DNA from: Lepidodermella squamata
Lineage: Eukaryota > Gastrotricha
Assembly (NCBI GenBank): GCA_047495785.1
Contig: JBLDXI010000019.1
Location: 3,038,001 to 3,102,000, forward strand
Direction of reading: 5' to 3'
Length of the DNA: 64,000 nt
In this document: positions 1 through 10,891 of the stretch, in pieces
How the letters are laid out: every line of letters starts with the position of its first letter
Position numbering within the stretch: position 1 is the stretch's first letter
Notes under the pieces: generated by a model
What the model was told of the DNA's origin: nothing
Seen by the model: the letters and a program-made list of their open reading frames with translations, nothing else
The model's database searches: none
Program-made: the position numbers and the translations under genes

Positions 1-78
1 TTTGTTAATAATTGAATTTATTGAAATCCTTTCGACAACATGACAGCCGAAAAACTGCTCAAAAGGAATTGGAATTCT

Positions 79-436
79 TCAGTCTTTGAATAATCCAGTG
101 TTCATCATTTTGCGAGCATAACTTTGCTGTAAAATGTAAAATGTTAGCTTCCCTCCACAGATATTTCTCGACTTCCATAACTCGAGGCACATATGCATTT
201 GAATCTCACGCCGTTTCGCTCGTATATGTCGTAAGAGGTCGGAGAGCAGTTGCAAGTTTTCATTTGCCATAGCTGTAGAAATTGCAGATTCTGTGGATAA
301 GAGAATAAGTGAAGGATAAAACAAATCGTAGGAAATAACTCAAATCTGTCGTCTGATCTCCAGATCTTGATTTACATGACACAATGCACAGTTTGGTAAT
401 AAGAACCAGGGAACACAATGTCGAAATAAGTTTCAT
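79..436 (-). CDS. Small secreted cysteine peptide, LQQ-tail subfamily
   Basis: Two exons, 340-436 and 79-290, joined across a 49-nt GT...AG intron in phase 1, give 102 residues. The start at 436 opens a hydrophobic signal peptide (MKLISTLCSLVLI...); an in-frame ATG at 442 is also possible. Exon 2 codes a charged helical stretch, then a cysteine pair nine residues apart (C-LELWKSRNI-C) and the tail GGKLTFYILQQ-ARKMM. Architecture, intron position and phase, and the C-x9-C plus FY motif match the other small peptide genes here, so it is assigned to that family. Function is unknown; secretion is inferred from the signal peptide. A disulfide between the two cysteines is likely but not shown. Confidence 0.8.
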
Positions 437-442
437 ATTCAA

Positions 443-1706
443 ATAATTATTTAAATTATCTCTATTGAATTAAGAATGAGAGTGCGAGATCGCATAAGTT
501 TGCTTATATCCAGCGCGCACAGGAAACGCTCGACGAAATATGATCGACACCTTGGGTATATCGGTAACAAATTTCAGGTATCAGGTCTGGTAAGGTCCGT
601 TTTCTGGCTATTTCACAGACGTTTCGGCTGATGAAATTGGAACATATTCTTCTCATCTCGCGCACTCACTAAATATTATTGTCATCAAGGAACCCCAAAA
701 TCACTATCTAAAGGACCTCATTTCCGAAGTCTATGGGCGTGTGATGATATTACTCACCCCATTCACGTGAGTTCAGCGGGATCCGTGTCATTTGTCAGTT
801 TGAGAACATATAGAGACAATGATCATCAGATGATTACTCGTGTCTCGTGTCAACAAAAACTTCCGGCTTATTTCAAAATTTGTAGATCGAAAAATATTGG
901 TGCACGAAACATTCATTTATGTATGTCGTTTTTAATTTTTACCTTTGTCGGGTTGTTCCAGCTAAAATCAGCGCACTTTGCAAAAGAAACAGGTATCAAG
1001 CGAGGATGACGACGGTCAGAGCGCAGATCAGGCCCGTTGGCAAACGAGAACTGAGGAGGAAAACCCATTTCATCGAAGGCAGCGGAAACAAGGAACGTCC
1101 TCTTACTCGTGATAGAATTTCGACAATAATGAAATAGCAGTTTGCTTTGCTGGACTTGAAGACAACGAAGTATTTTCATCATTCATCCACATTTCTTAGC
1201 ACTGCTCTAAATGTCGAAATCGTATACATAACGTCGAAGATCCATTTGGTATTTACCTATCGCCTATCGACTGGTAAAATGACATAAACAAGGTTAAATC
1301 GGACTTTCCGATAGCCCCTGTGTCGAGATACGAGATTTCAATGCAGATATAACGTTCGTGGCGCGGAAGAACAAGCAATTCAAGCAAAAAACATAGTGCT
1401 AATGATAGGATATTTTTTGCTTGAAGTGCTTTCAATGTTGGCCTTAACTTGTCCTTAACTTGTCACGTCCATTTGAAATTATTTAAATCAGTTTCAGGCG
1501 TGAAAGCGGGAGATGTTCTGGTTTTAAATAAGTATTCCCGTGACACCGGAAGATAGCAGCTGGTCAGGCGCGTTGTTGATATTGAGGGTGAGAATTTATC
1601 GATTATTCTGCCCTCAGACAATGCTTTGAAATCGGTCTATACATGATTAATTTTATCTTAGATAGCCACGTTAGCCCGAGGTCTCAACTGGAATTTCGCA
1701 TCGATT
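443..1706. other. Intergenic, no secure gene
   Basis: Two open stretches begin with hydrophobic, signal-like segments: + strand from 922 (MSFLIFTFVGLF...) and - strand from 1435 (MKALQAKNILSLALCFLL...). In neither could I find a second exon with the C-x9-C family signature, so neither is called a gene. No repeat structure is apparent. Confidence 0.4.
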
Positions 1707-2081
1707 ATGAAGCCGACGATTGTGCTCTTATCAGCTCTGTTCACCTTTTTTATTATTGAATCGGCTCGGACTGCTCCGTTACCACTAGGAGATGCTGAAA
1801 TCAACACAGAAGAGCAGTTGGCCAAACTAAGTGGGTAGAAGCTTTCTTCAAACATTTTATATTATATACTTTTTACAGGAAAAAAGGTTATGAAGATCAT
1901 TCAACGCCGCGATCTTGAGGCTCTGGCCCAGCTGGTAATAACAGCCAGGCACAGACAACGTCAAAATCGGATGCGAAAATGCGTTGATCAACTAGGTTCA
2001 GCATCCATTTGCAAACACACTGTTGCCTTCTATTTTTGGGCTCAGCTCTTAGCAAAGAATATTCTAGCTGGTAAACAATGA
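1707..2081 (+). CDS. Small secreted cysteine peptide, WAQ-tail subfamily
   Basis: Exons 1707-1830 and 1879-2081, split by a 48-nt phase-1 intron, encode 108 residues. Residues 1-23 form a signal peptide, followed by APLPLG, a start of the mature region shared with other members (ASPLPVG, APLPVGG). Exon 2 begins with an amphipathic helix rich in Arg, Leu and Ala (QRRDLEALAQLV...), then a basic run RMRK, then C-VDQLGSASI-C and KHTVAFYFWAQLLAKNILAGK. The basic run just before the first cysteine could be a processing site, which would release a peptide of about 33 residues with an N-terminal ring and a C-terminal helix; this is inference. The gene converges on the - strand member ending 50 bp downstream. 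AATAAA-like signal near 2090. Confidence 0.88.
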
Positions 2082-2130
2082 TGATTTCATAATAAAATGT
2101 AGGTACTACCGAATTCCATAACCATCAGGT

Positions 2131-2476
2131 TTATTTGAGATCATTGCCTTGAAGTATTCTTCTAGCTATGAAGTTTTGCTGTAGATAAAACGGTACAGAT
2201 CCTCTGCAGAGTGATTCAGATTTGAGGATATCCAGACACCTCCTGTAATTTATCACCCGCAGTTCAGCTTTCAAAGCGATCAACTTATCAAAATTTTCAT
2301 CAGCCAGCATTCTGCTGATTATAGTTTCTAAAAAATGGAGTTGTTATAGATGAAAGCGACGATCGCGGTAGTAATCTCTTACTTATTTTAGCCGGGCGAG
2401 CAATAGAGGGCTTGGCAATCAGGAAAATGGAAGGTAAAACAAGGATGGCTAGCCGAAATGCGTTAGTAAAGGGCAT
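2131..2476 (-). CDS. Small secreted cysteine peptide, LQQ-tail subfamily
   Basis: Exons 2383-2476 and 2131-2327, joined over a 55-nt phase-1 intron, give 96 residues. Exon 1 is a signal peptide (MPFTNAFRLAILVLPSIFLI) ending in ARPAKI. Exon 2 reads a helical segment (LADENFDKLIALKAEL), then C-LDILKSESL-C, then RGSVPFYLQQ-FIARRILQGN and stop. It lies tail to tail with the + strand member ending at 2081. The second exon is in a different frame from the first, so it is invisible to simple ORF listing; the shared intron position, phase and C-x9-C spacing support the model strongly. Confidence 0.82.
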
Positions 2477-3815
2477 TTTTTGCGAAATGATTTTTTCGAC
2501 AATCGCATCTATGATGTTTATATAGCGCCTCAAGTCAGCGTTAAAGCATCCTGCCATTTGTCAGTGGAGACACGTCGGTGGTCACTTTTGAGAAGCAAGT
2601 GCTCTTAGGCCTTTAAAACACGACCGACAGAACTGGGCATAGCACAACACATTAGTGTCAACAACATGTAAAATGGTGGATGCCTCTTTAGCTGTATTGC
2701 ATGAGTTGGGCGAGGAGTTGGGCGAGAAGGTTACTGATTTACTCAAGTTTCAAACACGAATTGACTAAACAGACTGTAAGCTTGCTATCTTCGATGAAAC
2801 GCAAGACGCATTGGACATACGGCGGCGGCGCTATCAGTGAGTCATAGAGACAATGACTTTGAAATAGGGCAATGCATTTTTTTATCTGGTTCGTCATTGC
2901 ACTGATATAAAGAGGATTCAAGGTGGGCTTCAGTTAAGCTGTCTTCTTTTTGAGCTGCCATTTCAATTGCCTATACCACCACCAAATCGTGGCACTTAAC
3001 GATGGGCAAAGCCGAAGGTTTAGGTTTCAATCCAGGATTTATTATTCAACTGTTGGATTCATTCATTTTAGGCAGAGATGAAAGGACATTGAATAGCTAC
3101 TTATTTTTGCACATTTCAGCTCCAGGGCGGTAACTAACTGAGAATTCGCGACATATTCTTTCAATTCTGCGAAATTTCTGGGCCATCACTCGGAAACTAG
3201 CGGTTTATTCATTTCCATTGAAAAAACTGAAGTATCTTCGACTTTGATTTTGCAGGTTAGTGATGCTTGCCGTAACTTAAATGAAAATCCCACTGGCAAA
3301 TATTTAGCCTGTGTGGATTATTGGTCTTTTTGCAGCTTATACCTAAATGGATGGCTACTTTTTTCCTATTTCCTATTACACGTCTTGTGAGAAAAATGCT
3401 GTCAAATAGATTTTGCGTTTGCATTTTGATTTTCAAACTTTCAATGATGGCGTGGTATCCGTGCAACTCGGGACCGTAATTCACAAGAGAGCCACATACA
3501 GGATCGATACTATCACGTCACGTATGAATCAGGCGTGGTATGATTCACGCCCCGATCAATCTCTCACACAGCCCAGCCACCGCTCTCGGTAATTTGATTT
3601 CGCGCCTCTAATACTCACACATTCACAAGCATAGTGTAGAAAAAACTGTTAGATATCACATTAGCATACGTATTATTAGCCGTGATTGATGGCTCACTCG
3701 CTAACAACTGCAGCGAATGTGTAAATAATAACAAAACATGATATTTCCGCTTTTTTCGGCCTATTGCAAAGATTTCCTAAGCCAAAATCAACCTCTGATT
3801 ATCCGCATATAAGCT
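2477..3815. other. Intergenic region upstream of the first ankyrin gene
   Basis: No supported gene. A short - strand ORF at 3257-3484 contains two cysteines but has no signal peptide exon or FY tail. The last 250 bp before 3816 are presumably the promoter region of the ankyrin gene; a TATA-like CATATAAGC lies at about 3806. Confidence 0.4.
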
Positions 3816-5142
3816 ATGGATCACAGGGGTCGTTATTTTTACAACCAGGCTCCTCAATACCAGCATTTAGAGGCGATTGAAGATGCATCACCTGATTATG
3901 AGATTAACGAGCTCGAGAGTAGTACAAACACTCCTAGAATCGACGAAAATTCAGAGCTAAGGCAGCATAAACTGGTATGATTACTTTTCAGCGATCTCAC
4001 GTCATGCATTTGAGCTAAATTTCTAGTACCACGAGCTACTTCTAGCCATACACCGAGATGACATGCCAGAATTTGATAGATTGATCTACCTCACCTCGAA
4101 CATTCATGATTTAGGCTACGTCCTATTCAAACTTAACGGCGATGATATAGACCAAAGTGGCGATACAATCATCCACAAAGCAGCGAGAATGGGCCGGACG
4201 AATCAAGTTGCTAAACTCATGCACATTTACCTCAAAATGCATAGCGCTGAAGTGAGGGAAAATTCAGTTTCAAGAGTCATGTGCAAATTGCTGAACCGCA
4301 AGGGCGAGACGATTCTCCACTCAGCTGCAGCAGCTGGTCGGCCTCATGTCATCGAAACCATCTTTAAAACTATCTACTCCCACCAACCTCCGCCTGTTAC
4401 ACCAGACACAAGCTCCTTGAAGGACCGTCGCAAAAGTTTCCAGAGGGGTTCAAGCCGTAGTTCGGAACGAAGTGGGGTCGATATTGATGAATTCATCAAT
4501 CATCAACAGGAGCAGGTGGAGAGACGGACAGCTTTACATCTAGCGGCTAGTTACCAGCCTCTTGGATCGAATAACGCGACAGATATAGCGAACTACGTCA
4601 ATCAGGGCACCTACGGCGGGGTTAACTCCTCCCCCGGCTATGGCTACGCTTCCTCGTCCCGTAATTCTGGCCAATACATGGCTGCAGATATGCTGATTCA
4701 TCACGGCGCGAATGTTGACGAGATTGATATGCATGGTTTGAACGCGTTTCATCTTTCTGTGATTTATGGCAATCTCGAGGTTGCGAAACAGCTGTTTTCG
4801 ACTCAGCCGAGTTTGATTAACGAGGTCACGAGTGACGGCTGGCAGAGGACGCCACTTCATCTGGCCATTCAACAGGCACAGGCTATTTTTCAAGCCACCG
4901 TTGTGCCATCTTGCCAAACGTCATCGGCTACTTTGTTCCGCGGTTGTTCCCAGCAGCCTCAGTATAGCGAGTCTATGCAGCGAGTGTTGGACATGATTCA
5001 TTGGCTGTTGCAAAACGGCGCTGATCGCCAGAAGAAAGATGCAGCCGGCAGGTTGCCACAACATGTCTTGATCATCGGAGATGTCTCGCGAGAAAAGAGA
5101 GAACTTATCAAAGCTTTGAACCGTTTCGGACTTTATCAATAA
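3816..5142 (+). CDS. Ankyrin-repeat protein with tyrosine-rich N terminus
   Basis: Exon 1 3816-3974 and exon 2 4027-5142, separated by a 52-nt phase-0 intron, encode 424 residues without a signal peptide. Exon 1 opens MDHRGRYFYNQAPQYQHLE, a motif kept in both later copies. Exon 2 carries ankyrin-type repeats: GDTIIHKAARMGRTNQVAKL, GETILHSAAAAGRPHVIE, RTALHLAASYQP, HGLNAFHLSVIYGNLEVAKQL, TPLHLAIQQA and a terminal WLLQNGAD-KKDAAGRLPQH unit. A Ser/Arg-rich insert (about residues 170-195) separates the second and third repeats. Such proteins are usually intracellular scaffolds; an IkB-like role is conceivable from the repeat layout but not supported by any diagnostic motif. Paralogue of the gene at 29.4 kb. 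Confidence 0.9.
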
Positions 5143-5780
5143 ATAATCTTTATTGTTTTCTAGCATTTTCTAATTTGAATCCAGTGATCCGACTAGGTCC
5201 AGCTCTGAGGGGAGTAAATAGAGCCATTTTGGGCCCAAAATTAGCAAATCAACAGGGGGGACCCTTACGTTTTTTAGAAATTTTCGAACGCCAGGGGGGT
5301 TTGTTTACCCCCCCCTTCCCCCCCCCCCCCCCCCCCGTACTCGGAGCACTGTTTGAATCCAGCGGGAGGAGACTATGAAGGGCTAATGAGGAGAAGGGTA
5401 ATATTAGGTATTGCGAAATGTCCGCCTCTGAGTAACGTCAACTTCGCATGCAAGATACTAGTGAACGAGGAGTGCAACTTGATGAATGTCAGCGAGGAGA
5501 ACCTCGCTTTTGCGGGGTTTGCCGTCTGCTTTTTTCCAGCATTGCGTACGGCTGAACGGCTCTTTCCAGGTGATCAGGCTGGATTCCAAACGTTTCAACA
5601 TGTTTTCAGACAAACAGACTTCAGTCCCTCGTGAACCAAAATGAGACAATGAGAATGGAGGCTTTATGATTTATTGAGAGCAGTATGGTGGTAAAAATCA
5701 AAGCAAACAGTGAAAAGATACATGTAAAATATTAGCAGTGCAATTTTACAGAGTCTGTTTTTAGGATCTGAAAACATTTA
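5143..5780. other. Intergenic with homopolymer C tract
   Basis: Contains G-rich stretches and a run of cytosines interrupted by TT at about 5309-5336. Open frames around 5353-5640 show no recognisable domain or family motif. The C run may be length-uncertain in the assembly. Confidence 0.5.
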
Positions 5781-5783
5781 TAA

Positions 5784-5880
5784 GCCTTCTAATAGTTTAT
5801 AGTTTTCCTCGCCACGTTTAGCCTCCTGATAGTTGCCTTCAATACTCAGCATTTTATTTTGAAGCTTTAGACTTCAGAAG
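5784..5880 (-). pseudogene. Relic of the GEENYQEA repeat-peptide gene
   Basis: On the - strand the frame ending at the TAA near 5784 reads SIEGNYQEAKRGEENYKLLEGL and stop. The core NYQEAKRGEENY is exactly one junction of the decapeptide array of the gene at 48.1 kb, including the KR dibasic pair. The frame is closed by TGA about 30 codons upstream and I found no signal-peptide exon, so this is either the 3' exon of a very short paralogue or a decayed fragment. Twelve identical residues make chance unlikely. Confidence 0.65.
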
Positions 5881-5990
5881 ATCAAAGACAGAGATAAGTT
5901 TACGAAGGTGCTCTCAAAAAACACCGATAGATGAACAAGTTTACAGTCAGGCGCTAGGCCAGCGTGATTCAAGTTCACATATACATGAAA

Positions 5991-6341
5991 TCATGATTGA
6001 TCACTAATAATTCGTTGAGCTACCACTTGCTGCAGCATGTAGTACGGAACCTTTCTGGCGCAGATAGCCCTTGACTTGAGCAATTCAGTGCATCGTTGCA
6101 TTCGCAATTTCAGCCGTGCGACCTTAACCGTGCGGATAAAGGCGATAACTTTCACTGCTTCCTCGTTGGTAATAGCTTTCATTATCTTCGTTTCTAAATA
6201 TACAGATATAGAAATGGAATTGCGATATCGTTTTATCCCCATAACAAGCTTACTTATACCGCTGATCATCAAATCCCGTTCAGAATCCAGAGCGTAACTT
6301 ATCGTCAAAAGTAGAGGCAGGACCTTCAAGATCCCAGTCAT
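5991..6341 (-). CDS. Small secreted cysteine peptide, LQQ-tail subfamily
   Basis: Exons 6254-6341 and 5991-6193 flank a 60-nt phase-1 intron and encode 96 residues. The start at 6341 gives a clean signal peptide (MTGILKVLPLLLTISYALD); the reading frame stays open to 6392 but adds only polar residues before it. Because the intron is a multiple of three without stops, an unspliced form would also be readable. Exon 2 holds a helical segment (KIMKAITNEEAVKVIAF), then C-TELLKSRAI-C and ARKVPYYMLQQVVAQRI. The LKSRAI/WKSRNI core is shared with the other - strand members. Confidence 0.82.
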   Translation of the reverse strand: MTGILKVLPLLLTISYALDSERDLMISGISKLVMGIKRYRNSISISVYLETKIMKAITNEEAVKVIAFIRTVKVARLKLRMQRCTELLKSRAICARKVPYYMLQQVVAQRIISDQS

Positions 6342-6967
6342 ATTGACCGAGGCTGTATGTGAAAAGTTTTGGTACATGTTTATTTGATACAAACCATTCT
6401 TCGACTGAAATGAATATGTATAGGTCTCAGCGCTGTCCTTAAGCCCTAATTAGCTTTCGAGGATTCTTAGGTGAGCCAATATCGCATCTAGTAAAAATTC
6501 TTTGGCAGAGAAGCGGTGACAAGAACTGTCTGTAATTGCCTATATTTTGTCATAAGATGATAAGACGAGAACCGCCCATGAAATCAAGGGAAAGTGTTCT
6601 CATTATTTTTCCCAATTTGCCAATTTCCATCGAAATACATACTGAATCTGAATCATACCTGAAATCATAAGATATATCGTTCGGAAGACTTCATTGAGTT
6701 TACCTCGGAATTCGGCATCAATTGAAGCTGTATGGGTCTAATCATACGGCGATGCATGAATTTCTCTCAAGGAACTCTGTAAATCGGTCTATGCATTGAC
6801 AGTGAATCCAATCTACGGTATGCCTAACAAAAAATTCACTTCTATTCCCACATAGGAACATTTTTATTACACTTACAACGGTTATGATACTATCAGTCAA
6901 AATGAATCGGCTATCAAATAATAGAATTAATAATTAATAATTTTATTCCTAATGTTTAGAATAAAAG
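6342..6967. other. Intergenic, nothing recognised
   Basis: AT-rich sequence between two - strand genes. No family motif, transposon ends or long repeat seen. Confidence 0.4.
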
Positions 6968-8134
6968 CTATCCAATGAGACAAAGAATAGCGATGAGATT
7001 CGTTAGAAAGTAGGCTGTGAATGCAGCTGAAAAGGCGAAAAAGTCTATGAGTATATACAATTGGACCGGCCTCTTGATAAACCGAACGTGAACTCCCTTC
7101 TCAGCGATTTCTGGACGAAATGAAATGAAACCACACATCGCTGCTGCATAAGCAACGCAGGCTGTAGCCAGTACGGTTTGGCTCAGACTGAATGTTGCAG
7201 CGATCACTGGCTGGGGCGTTTTTGGCAGACTAGCCTGAACGTTGTCCTGCAGGACGAAAATCGATAACACTACAGTGCAGGCGAATGATGGCCTATCTGG
7301 CGCCTCAGCGGGTATGAGGAACGAAGAAAGAATTAAGAAGCTAAGGATCAAACTAGGCGCGTAAAGGCTCATCAAATAGTATTGAGGTTTACGCTTAAAC
7401 GGAAACTTGAAAATTGCCTCGGAGAAGTTAACTAAAGGCCTCCCGGAAGGAATAGAGCTATGAACGGTAGATCGCCAGGAATCATCGTGCTCCCACCCAG
7501 CATTGATGGGCATGAAAGGATAAGCAAAAGAAATATATTCAGTTTTAGCTATATAAGAATATCGATCCTCCTGTCTGAGTTCAAATATGAATTGGCACGT
7601 TTGTTTATCGAAAGGAAAGAGACTGACATCTTTAGTGCAATATGCTGCAAATTGTCCGCCAATAACTCCTGATACTCTCCCATTTTCTGCAAGGAACACC
7701 TTAACAGACCGTGCGAAACCATCAGTCATATCTGAGACGCCAAGGGAATTACTAGCATGAATAGACGGCCACCAGTAAAGGTTTGGATCTTCTTTTGTCA
7801 GCTCTTTAATTAAAACCGGCCACCGCACCTTACCAGAGCTAGAAATATTGCGATAGAGGTCTCGAATACATTCGGATTCCCATACGATAACTAATGAGCC
7901 CGCGATTGTGATCGTTTCTGCAAGGTCGTCGATTTCCACAAATTTCTTGGGTTGCAAGCTGACGGTGACTTCTGTTGGCTTAGCATCCAACTCCGTTGGT
8001 GAGTTGACAGTTGGTCCTACCCTACAGTTAGCCAAAATTGTATCGGTTGGCTTGAAATTCCGAACATCCACATCAGCTGCGAATGCTGAAGTGAGAAAAA
8101 TTGCCAAACTTGAAGCGCGTAGCATGCTTAGCAT
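6968..8134 (-). CDS. Cys-loop ligand-gated ion channel subunit, intronless
   Basis: One uninterrupted frame of 388 residues from the ATG at 8134 (upstream in-frame codons are TTG, not ATG). Residues 1-20 form a signal peptide. The extracellular domain contains NLYWWPSIHAS (loop A region) and the diagnostic Cys-loop C166-TKDVSLFPFDKQT-C180, with 13 residues between cysteines. Four membrane spans follow: M1 about 252-274 after RKPQYYLMSLYAPS, M2 284-302, M3 310-335, M4 356-385. No vicinal cysteine pair is visible, arguing against an alpha-type acetylcholine subunit. The M1-M2 linker reads PAEAPDRP instead of the usual GEK-type, so ion selectivity is unclear. The M3-M4 loop is only about 20 residues, much shorter than typical animal subunits. 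Lack of introns contrasts with the intron-rich relative at 59.8-62.8 kb. Confidence 0.88.
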   Translation of the reverse strand: MLSMLRASSLAIFLTSAFAADVDVRNFKPTDTILANCRVGPTVNSPTELDAKPTEVTVSLQPKKFVEIDDLAETITIAGSLVIVWESECIRDLYRNISSSGKVRWPVLIKELTKEDPNLYWWPSIHASNSLGVSDMTDGFARSVKVFLAENGRVSGVIGGQFAAYCTKDVSLFPFDKQTCQFIFELRQEDRYSYIAKTEYISFAYPFMPINAGWEHDDSWRSTVHSSIPSGRPLVNFSEAIFKFPFKRKPQYYLMSLYAPSLILSFLILSSFLIPAEAPDRPSFACTVVLSIFVLQDNVQASLPKTPQPVIAATFSLSQTVLATACVAYAAAMCGFISFRPEIAEKGVHVRFIKRPVQLYILIDFFAFSAAFTAYFLTNLIAILCLIG

Positions 8135-9093
8135 CGAGATGGACAATTCTAGCAATTTATCTACCGATATCGAGCGGGAAACTAAACAAACTGCAGATTT
8201 TAAAGGCAAAATTGACCATTGTTCCAATTAAACAACTAAAACCCGCATCACGAAGCACGTGCGCTTATTGCGGAAACGCAGTGATTGCTCATCACATTAT
8301 TGTACATCTTTTATTTACACAGGTACAGATCACATTATAAATGGAATATATATTTGACATTTTAAAAACCGTGGCAAAGTATTGGACCCGGATCAGCATT
8401 ATTTTCCAGGCATGATCTGCGCAGCGAACAATTATCGCACTGCTTCCGATGCCGAAGCAAACGTGAATTCGATGACAGTTTTAAAATTTAAATTTTTTTT
8501 AATTCTCTTCTGACCCAGGAGTCAGCCAACCGCAGTTATTGACAGAGAACATGGCGAACTCAAACTTTCCGCGCTCTATATTGAAAAGCGAAGAGGATGT
8601 CTATATGGGTGTCCAGTGAGCAACGCTACGCTCTTTATCTCATATTGAAATATCCCCGAGGTCAGAACGTTCAATAGCGCTGTGCATGAATCTAAGATGT
8701 CGGTTAATACTTGGCATTCCAGGTTTCGAAAGGGGGAAGAGAGAAGAGGGCTTCCTAAAAAGGGAGTGTCCTTTTGATTTTTCCATTGCAAGGATACAAT
8801 GGCTATAGCATAGTCTAATTTCATAAATCATCCATATTATCGGCGGATTACTCTACGCGATACCATAATATGAGCACGACGTAAAATCGTCCTGCATTTG
8901 CGTGATAGACAGATTCAATGATGGCCGCAGAAGCCATGAGAGCTTCCTTATTTTCTACCTGGACGAGCTATGATTTTCAGTTAAGCGGATTGCTGTAGGG
9001 AAGGAACACATGCGTGAACGTGACGGAATTCTTCGCGTTAATCAGAATCCTTTAAAATCGAGATGGCGCTTCAGTGTCTTCACAGAATAAAAG
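8135..9093. other. Intergenic, no gene recognised
   Basis: Contains two overlapping open frames on the - strand (8576-8831) without signal peptide pairing or family motifs. Presumed promoter regions of the flanking divergent genes. Confidence 0.4.
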
Positions 9094-9102
9094 TATATAA
9101 AA
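9094..9102 (+). promoter_or_regulatory. TATA box of the 9.1-kb peptide gene
   Basis: TATATAAAA, 46 bp before the start codon at 9140. Confidence 0.6.
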
Positions 9103-9139
9103 GGCTTTAAAAACGGCCATTCTCATATTCTGTTAAATC

Positions 9140-9516
9140 ATGCACTACCCTTACTTCACCTTATTCACAGTCTGTCTTGCTTTCGCTACGGTTGCGAGCA
9201 AGCCTTTTGGGGGCGTCAAACGCGCAGATTCGCAAAATCTTAGTGAGATGAGTACGTTTTATATTATTTGTTATTGTGTCTCATCCTTAAACTTCAACAT
9301 CTTTTAGAAGGTTACATCGCTGATTTGTACGCTAGCAAAGACTTGAATTCGCTCTTTCAGCTTGCGAAGGTGCTTGAAAAAGAGCGACTGCTCCGGAAGA
9401 CGGAGAAATGTCAGCAATTCAAATCTCAGCGAGACATAAGACGATGCTTCGATGCCTTTGAGTTGAGTGTCGACGCTGGACCACGCTATGGCATGATAAG
9501 ATCATCAAATCTATAG
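9140..9516 (+). CDS. Divergent small secreted peptide, C-x11-C form
   Basis: Exons 9140-9251 and 9308-9516 with a 56-nt phase-1 intron give 106 residues. The signal peptide (MHYPYFTLFTVCLAFATVAS) is followed by KPFGGVKR, a possible dibasic site. Exon 2 starts with the family helix (IADLYASKDLNSLFQLAKVL), then C-QQFKSQRDIRR-C with 11 rather than 9 residues between cysteines. The FY-WAQ tail is replaced by an unrelated 23-residue end. Same intron place and phase as the rest of the family, and the DIR-C motif is shared with the gene at 10.9 kb, so these two form a subgroup. AATAAA near 9551. Confidence 0.78.
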
Positions 9517-10795
9517 TTGTTATCTTCAATTACGCTAGTAATTTTATTTCAATAAAAGTGTAAATACTTCGTCATTAGCTTTGATGACAATCATGGATTT
9601 AATTTTGTTTGATTTACCGCTGAAATCAAGGACCCCCTTCAATCAATCAAAATCAATTGCCGTCCCGATATTTTCCAGGACTAAATGAATCAAATCAAAT
9701 CATCAACACCCTTAAATCGTGAAACATCGGGATTTTTAGGAAGCTGGGGGCTTCCAAATGTCAAGAAATGAATAAAATAACGCGAACTTGAAACCACCGT
9801 CCTCTTCTAAAGCAAATATTCACCAAAAAGGAGGAAAGATCTTAGTTTCGCGGTATCAAGTTTTTCGATTGCATCACCAAGTGTAAATCAAAATCTTTCC
9901 CCGCGTAAATCAATCAATTCAAATCAAAATCTGTGAAAATAGGGTATATAAATCATATCAAATCAAATCCAAAGCACCGATGACAATAAGCTGGAAAAAT
10001 GTGCGTTATTTTCAGGATTTTTCATAATTCAGATAAATGATAGCAGGTCTCCTCTTTTAATCGATCTGATGTAAATATTTCAACTCGGCCTGTATAGAAA
10101 TTTCGTAATTGCTAACTTTTATTCCTAGCACCGGAGTGGTTCTTAATAGGAAAGCACTCTTCAATTCTCATTTTTTCTAACGCTACAGAAAATGAGTGAA
10201 TTATAGCCTTACTTCAATTTCTATAGATTGTTTCACTTCACCTCTAGTTGTCACAATAATATCAACTCGTTCTTTCGGTCATCACAATCTTTAACGCCGA
10301 GCAATACTCGCATAGGTCACATAGATTCTTGAAATCTATGGGGGCTTTTGGGGTTACTCCCAAGGGAGTTACTCACTTGGGGGTTACTCCCTTTGTAAAT
10401 AGCCAAACAATATCAACGTATCAACGATTTCGTAAATGATTTTTTCATTGAATTCTGATCTTTCCTGGGCGTTATGGCTCCTGGAATTAACGAGTTAATT
10501 AATGAAACATCGAATCGTAAAAATTGGCAATCCAGCGAAAACTGCCCGCCGCCCACAAAGAGTGGCCCGCCCTCTGTTGAATAGGCTGATATTGTGCTTC
10601 AGATGAATCGGCCATTCTAATTAATTACTAAGTACACTAGGATAAATGCAATAAGATAGGATTACGTCATCTCTAAGCCTACGTGACCACTTACTGGAAA
10701 TCGTAGGAATCGATATACGACACATCGAACATTCCAAAATTGATTAATCATGAACATGATCCGGATTTAGTAGCTGATATTACTGTCCTATATCC
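9517..10795. other. Intergenic, AT-rich with simple direct repeats
   Basis: Repeated AATCAATCAAAATCAA-like words occur around 9635-9970 and GGGGTTACTCCC words around 10350-10390. No coding signal or terminal inverted repeats were found. Confidence 0.45.
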
Positions 10796-10891
10796 TATAA
10801 ATTCGCTATGGAATCTCGAGCCAGTACAAGTCATTAGAACTAATCTGCTCTTCGAAAGTGCATAAAGCTGAATTTTTACTGCAGTGCAGCA

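Noticed and set aside
922-1435. Two signal-peptide-like starts on opposite strands
   Set aside because: No downstream exon with family features in either case.
3257-3484. - strand frame with two cysteines 11 residues apart, like the 9.1-kb subgroup
   Set aside because: No signal exon upstream, no family helix, and no phase-1 acceptor at the right place.
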